Of a stretch of DNA of 64,000 bases, positions 59,059 to 64,000 are shown piece by piece. The DNA lies in the NCBI RefSeq assembly GCF_954871325.1, contig NC_088779.1:6450846-6514845 (forward strand), written 5' to 3'. A model generated the notes under the pieces. The model ran no database searches, was not told the DNA's origin, and saw nothing but the letters and a program-made list of their open reading frames with translations. The stretch comes from Gordionus sp. m RMFG-2023 (Eukaryota; Nematomorpha; Gordioida; Chordodea; Parachordodidae). Within the stretch, counting starts at the first letter, position 1. Every line of letters begins with the position of its first letter. Both the position numbers and the translations under genes were made by a program.

Positions 59059-59251
59059 TAGTGTTGGTAAAGGGCTAGATTTGAGCCGATTTATAATAAC
59101 GGGGAACTCAATATATTATTCAGAAAAATATTACGCAAGCCTGAATATTTTGCTCATAGATGGCACAGGTTTGGACATCTATTAGCGAAATCTCAAGGCA
59201 TGGCCAATATTTTTCTGGCTAAAATTCAAATCGGGCCTTTTAACAACACTA
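59059..59251. mobile_element. MITE with perfect 8-bp target duplication
   Basis: Starts TAGTGTTGGTAAAGGGC and ends TTTTAACAACACTA. Identical ATTGTGAG lies at 59051-59058 and 59252-59259. The cleanest evidence that this family inserts like hAT elements. Confidence 0.85.
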
Positions 59252-60559
59252 ATTGTGAGCCATGATCATTATAAAAATCTTCTTTCACTTGGAAGAGGTT
59301 TAGGTTAAAAGACAATAAAGAATCTTTCCCAATATTCGCACTTGATCTGGGCACTCCTACTTCATAGTATATTTTCTTATTTATATACTATGTTTGAATT
59401 CATTTTGTTTTTTTTTTCATTTCTTCTTTTTTTATTATTTTTTATTAAAAAATCCTATCTTAATGTATATTGAATTTAGACGGGGATGGTTGTTCACTTT
59501 CCGTTCAAACCTGAATAAATTCAATAACATTAGAATAATCTGAATAAGTTAAACATATTCTTTATCCTAAAAGTATAGGATATTTGGAATAATTAATATG
59601 TATTTCATAAAAACTATTTTTTTTATAGCAAATTAAATTAATTTTTTTTTATTATTTTATCTCAAATGTGACATACATTGGGTACATTGAGGCAAACATG
59701 TGACAGTTGGTCCACTCATAAAATTGAGGTCTAAAAAAATTAATAAATTAAAAATCGGGACTAGAGACTATGACACTTTTGATTTTATTGATAATATTGT
59801 AATACAAAATAAATACGTATAATTTTAAGTGCAAAAAATATATATAATTGTAATGATAAATTTTTGACTGAGGTTTTCGGATATAAATTTAAGGCTTTTC
59901 CATAATCTTCTATCCTTTTTAACTAAATGATAAAATGAGGTAAATGGCATGTTCCAACTATATTATGACCAACCGACCGAATCCACTAATATCATTCAGA
60001 ATAATATTAAATGATATTAGTTCCTGTTTATTAATTCTGGAAATTTGTCAGGTTAAAAAAATAGGGTCTCAAAATTTATTTATCAAGATTTTAAATGTTT
60101 TTTTTGAAATATAAACGATAAAGTTTGCAATTTTTTTAAAATTACTTTTGGAATGCTAAAACACATTTTCTTCAATATTTTATAGTCTACCATGTATGAT
60201 ATCTATGTTATGATAAAATTCCTAGTCTTATAAAATATCAAATTATAATTGGAGTGACCTAGCGTTCCCCTGTACTCAACGTACCCCGGTCTCCCCTACT
60301 GATTTCTGCTATGAATATTTTATCATTAACGGTCATTAGCTGAAATCTTGACAATCTACTATATAAAGATAAAGATTATATTATTTTTATTGGAGAAGAA
60401 TTATTATTTTTATATAAATTCCTTTCCGCTCGATGGCGTATTTGAAAAAATAATAATATAGCATAATTCCGACTTTGTTTTTAAAAAAAATTTTTCTCTT
60501 CGGCCTGATACCCACCACATTAACTTTTGCCCGAATATCATTGAAAAATATAGAGGACC

Positions 60560-60682
60560 ATGAGAAAAAAGAAGGTTTTGTTGTCCTTTACAACATCAGT
60601 ATATACACTATTTAATGTGGAACCTGGAGCTATTCTGAACAACTTTTCTTTTCCTATTACTGAATATTTCCAAAGATCTTAA
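60560..60682 (+). CDS. Small open frame, candidate exon
   Basis: 40 aa from ATG: MRKKKVLLSFTTSVYTLF, EPGAILNNFSFPITEYF. Composition is coding-like but there is no family match and no partner exon found. Confidence 0.25.
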   Translation: MRKKKVLLSFTTSVYTLFNVEPGAILNNFSFPITEYFQRS

Positions 60683-61636
60683 TTTGGGGCATATAGAAAT
60701 ATCGAATGTAATGAATAGGAAAGAAATAAAGATGAGTCTCAGAAGCCACATGTAGGAAACGAAATTTTCTACGGGTTCTAAGAAGCGCGTACTTGTTATA
60801 CTTTTGATGAGTCTCCTTAAATTTGAGTGAAATTTACTCCAGATTTTTTAAAAAAAAATATCTATAATAGATTATCAAACAACAAAATATTAATTCTTTA
60901 AACTTCTAATAATGGCCCGTCTCTGTCGGTTCCTGTGGGTATGGCAAATTTTTTATATTTTCTATTAATCAATTTATAAAATTTAACGATATCAATTCCA
61001 GAATTATCATATCATTACAATATTGATAAGGAGGAATACTTGAAAGAACTGAAAAATATAATTTTAAATCATCAAAATTTATAATAATCGAAAAAATAAG
61101 ATATAATTGTATTTTTTTTTATTATTTGCTTATAGAAAAGATAATATTTCATAAAATAATTATAATTATTATTATCAAATGAATTTTTTTTTTCTTATAA
61201 GATCTTGAAATCTTAAAGCAAAATTTTTTTTTAACTGGTTTTTTTAAAACAATATTTTATTTGTTAATATTTTTTTGAAAAAAGAAAATAGGGATTTCTT
61301 ATCTGAGATGTCACACTTACCTTAATTTTTTTCAAAATTTAAAAAAATAAAATAAAAACGAAAGTTAATTCCCTCCTTTATTCCTATTAAACAAAAGCGA
61401 AAAAGATAAAGCTTCGATTCTTGTATATTATAATAATATTATATTTCATTTTTTTTTTTACAATTAGATAGGATAATTGATTTATTCGTTAAATTTTTTT
61501 ATATCCGTTATTCCTCTTTTGCCTAACATCGCGGGAATATAGAGTTGTCACCAATACTCCTTCCATTTTTATTTATGTATTTTGGATAATCATGCGGAAT
61601 CGTGACTTTATTCCAAAGAAGAGTTGTATTGGTAAC

Positions 61637-62001
61637 TAGCGATCTGCATCGGGCCTAATTTTTTGAGCCCGGCCCGAATTTTTTTAAAAAAAGTTTAACC
61701 CGACCCGGCCCGAACTCGAAATTTTTTTAAAACCCGGCCCGAACCCGTAATACGAATTTATTTAAGTATAGAAATTTAATTTTTATAATTACTCAAAATA
61801 AACGATATATGTTATATGGGGTCTAGTTTCTATAAATAAAATCAATTATTTTTTATTTTACATAAAAAATTCAACATAATATTTTTAAAAAAAATTTCTA
61901 AGGCTCGACCCGACCCGGCCCGAATTTTCTTAAAAAATATTAGGACCCACCCAGCGCGAACCTGATTTTTTTTTGGCCGGGCCTACCTTTGCAGATCTCT
62001 A
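61637..62001. mobile_element. Largest intact GATCTGCA/CCCGG family element
   Basis: 365 bp, starting TAGCGATCTGCATCGGGCC and ending TTGCAGATCTCTA, with identical TTGGTAAC on both sides (61629-61636, 62002-62009). Holds five or more CCCGGCCCG/CCCGACCCG units and the shared AT-rich core. Confidence 0.85.
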
Positions 62002-62428
62002 TTGGTAACCATTGCGCAGAACGGAGATTAAAAAAGTCGCCGGCAAATTTTGATTTCGAAATAGGTTCCATAAATAAAATTAGCAGACAACCAGGATCGG
62101 TTCAGACTTTGTTTATACGAAAAAAATATTTCAAAAAATAAGTGGCGCGTTGTATTCAGATCGAGTTTAGAAACCAAAATAAATAATTTGATTCGCTTAA
62201 GATTGAAGCACCTCATCGCTTAGAGAAAATATTGCTAAACAACCCGGCTAACAGGAAACGCTCAAATTTTGAAGGAATTTTCATTACTCCCTATATATAA
62301 GCATATCATAATTATCTCTGAGTGAACCCTCCTGTATAAATTCTTTTTTTAACACAAAAATTACTTTTGCTGGCTTTTTGAAGATTTAATTATTTAAATT
62401 AATCAGAATTTGTGTAATAGGTTCTGAA

Positions 62429-62578
62429 ATGCCAGGTCTATCAAAAAGTCACCCAAAGCTTCAGCCTTATATAGAAATGAACGTTTCGAGTGACTTAAGG
62501 GAACTTATAGATGTTTTGAAATATAATAATAACATTCATAGGTTAGGTATACTTACTATGAGAATGTGTTTAGATTAA
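62429..62578 (+). CDS. Small open frame, candidate exon
   Basis: 49 aa: MPGLSKSHPKLQPYIEMNVS, SDLRELIDVLKYNNNIH, ending LTMRMCLD. Codon use is coding-like. A splice donor CATAG|GTTAGG at about 62540 could end it earlier, and the frame is open upstream to an AG at about 62406, so it may be an internal exon. No family recognised. Confidence 0.35.
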   Translation: MPGLSKSHPKLQPYIEMNVSSDLRELIDVLKYNNNIHRLGILTMRMCLD

Positions 62579-64000
62579 AAAAACAATGTTTTAAATCAAA
62601 ATAATCCTTCTCATTTCACATTCAGTCATTTGAATTTTGTAAAATTTAAAAGAAAAGTAAGAAAGACATAAACTAAGATATTATTTTTGTTATATATATA
62701 TATATATATATTATTTTTTTCAATCCGCATAAATTATCATTATTCGCGCTTAGGATGGAAATGGAATCAAAATATCTCTTTTCCTTCCTGCCGTCCCCAG
62801 TGGCAATTTTTAGAAAACGTTTGCATTTTTTTAAAAAAAATACAAACTATTATTAAATGCCTTGATTATTATTATTTATAGGTCATATAATTGTTAGTGA
62901 TCACAAACTAACAAGGCATGATGATATTTCCGTATATTTCACTTAGGTAGGAGAATATACTTCTTTTATTTTTTTCTAAATATCTAGAAAATATTTTCTG
63001 AAATATATATATTTTTTTTATTTATTAGATATTTTCTCGATACATTTGCTTGGATTGTTTCCTATATCTTTAACACCTCTAAAAAAATAACACTTTTATT
63101 ATCCTTTTTTCAGTTATCATTTTTTTTTCTGTATCTTATAATAAATACCTTTCCTAAAGAACATTTTAAAAATCTGGCTAATGTAGGAAAAAAAATATCT
63201 TCGGGCTGAATATCTTGTCACTGATTAAAAAATAAAATGATGATTTGTCAATTTTGTTCATATGGATAATTTGAATAGACAGGCATCAATTTTTGTGGTA
63301 ATTGCGTTATGATATTATTTATATGTCGGGTGGCGAAAATAAAACATTCCCATTTTGAAATCTTTATAACTCCAAAAAGCTTTAAAAATTTGACATTTCT
63401 TTATTTTTCTTAAAGGGATGCAGTGGAATTAATAATTGATTTTTTTTAAAATATAATTTGATCAATCGTATTTTAAGAAAATTGAGAACTGAAAATGCAA
63501 AAATTTGACAAAAATTGACTCATGAGCCCTCACATTCTTTTAAAATATTATAGCAAGATTGAAGAGTAAATGATTTACTACATGTAATTTAAATATAAAA
63601 TAGTAATTATATTATTTTTTTGTAATTGGTATATTTGTAATATCAAGTTACGGACTAGATTTACTTTCTATTCGCAGAATAATTCCTACCTCACCTCCCT
63701 CACCCCCCTCCTTTCCATAGATATTTTGAGAGAAATGGTTTTTATACCCCTCCCCCGTCATATAGACAATTTAAAACCTTCGACAAACTCATTAGACAAA
63801 ACGGAATAGACATCTTTCGGACTGGATCATAATAGACCTCCATTTTGAAATTTGAATTTAGCGCTTAGAATTTTTTCGCTTTCATTGAAATATCGCATAC
63901 ATTTTTCAACCATTCTTACAATATTATTATTTATATTATATATTTTTTTAAACAACTTGGACCGGACATGAACAGATTTCTAAAATAACATTTTGGATCG

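Larger units (their letters stand above)
57083..64000. other. Gene-poor right end
   Basis: MITEs at 57770-57948 and 59059-59251, a GATCTGCA-family copy at 61637-62001, repeat copy B at 58430-58790, a (TA)n run near 62692-62712, and two small open frames (60560-60682 and 62429-62578). Near 60283 is the CCCCGGTCTCCCCTA motif. Nothing recognised after 62.9 kb. Confidence 0.4.

Overview
The window is AT-rich eukaryotic nuclear DNA, and the gene content points to an invertebrate animal: an Integrator subunit, a bestrophin channel, a male-enhanced-antigen-1 protein, plus Helitron and hAT transposons. I cannot place it to phylum. Coding exons are short islands in long AT-rich sequence. Many introns are very small (38-52 nt), beside a few of 2.7-5.3 kb that hold transposons.

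Layout. At 1.8-3.7 kb two RNA-processing genes stand head to head: the 5' end of INTS3 (minus, running off the left edge) and an intronless EXOSC5/RRP46 gene (plus). From 3.7 to 10.3 kb there is mostly repeat DNA, ending in a 2.06 kb foldback element with GC-rich GGCGC repeat arms. A complete three-exon bestrophin gene lies on the minus strand at 10.5-12.5 kb, with a Helitron fragment just upstream. From 13.5 to 28.5 kb there is a transposon field: a tRNA-derived SINE and four hAT-type elements with 8-bp target duplications. The last of these ends 88 bp before the next gene.

From 28.6 to 42.5 kb there is a gene island: a seven-exon mitochondrial poly(A) polymerase gene (MTPAP, plus), a three-exon MEA1 homologue (minus), and a six-exon oligoribonuclease gene (REXO2, plus). 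MTPAP adds 3' tails to mitochondrial RNA and REXO2 destroys the short RNA leftovers, so two genes of one pathway sit about 1.9 kb apart. All exon joins given here were worked out by hand from reading frame, splice sites and family resemblance.

From 42.5 kb to the end there is a decayed, unusually GC-rich reverse-transcriptase element (44.8-46.5 kb), several MITEs, a second SINE, and a few short unrecognised open frames (56.7, 60.6 and 62.4 kb). The main repeat themes are two families of small hAT-like MITEs. One has ends TAGTGTTGTTAA (about ten copies); the other has ends TAGAGATCTGCA and a CCCGGCCCG-rich body (several copies). Both show clear 8-bp target duplications in intact copies.
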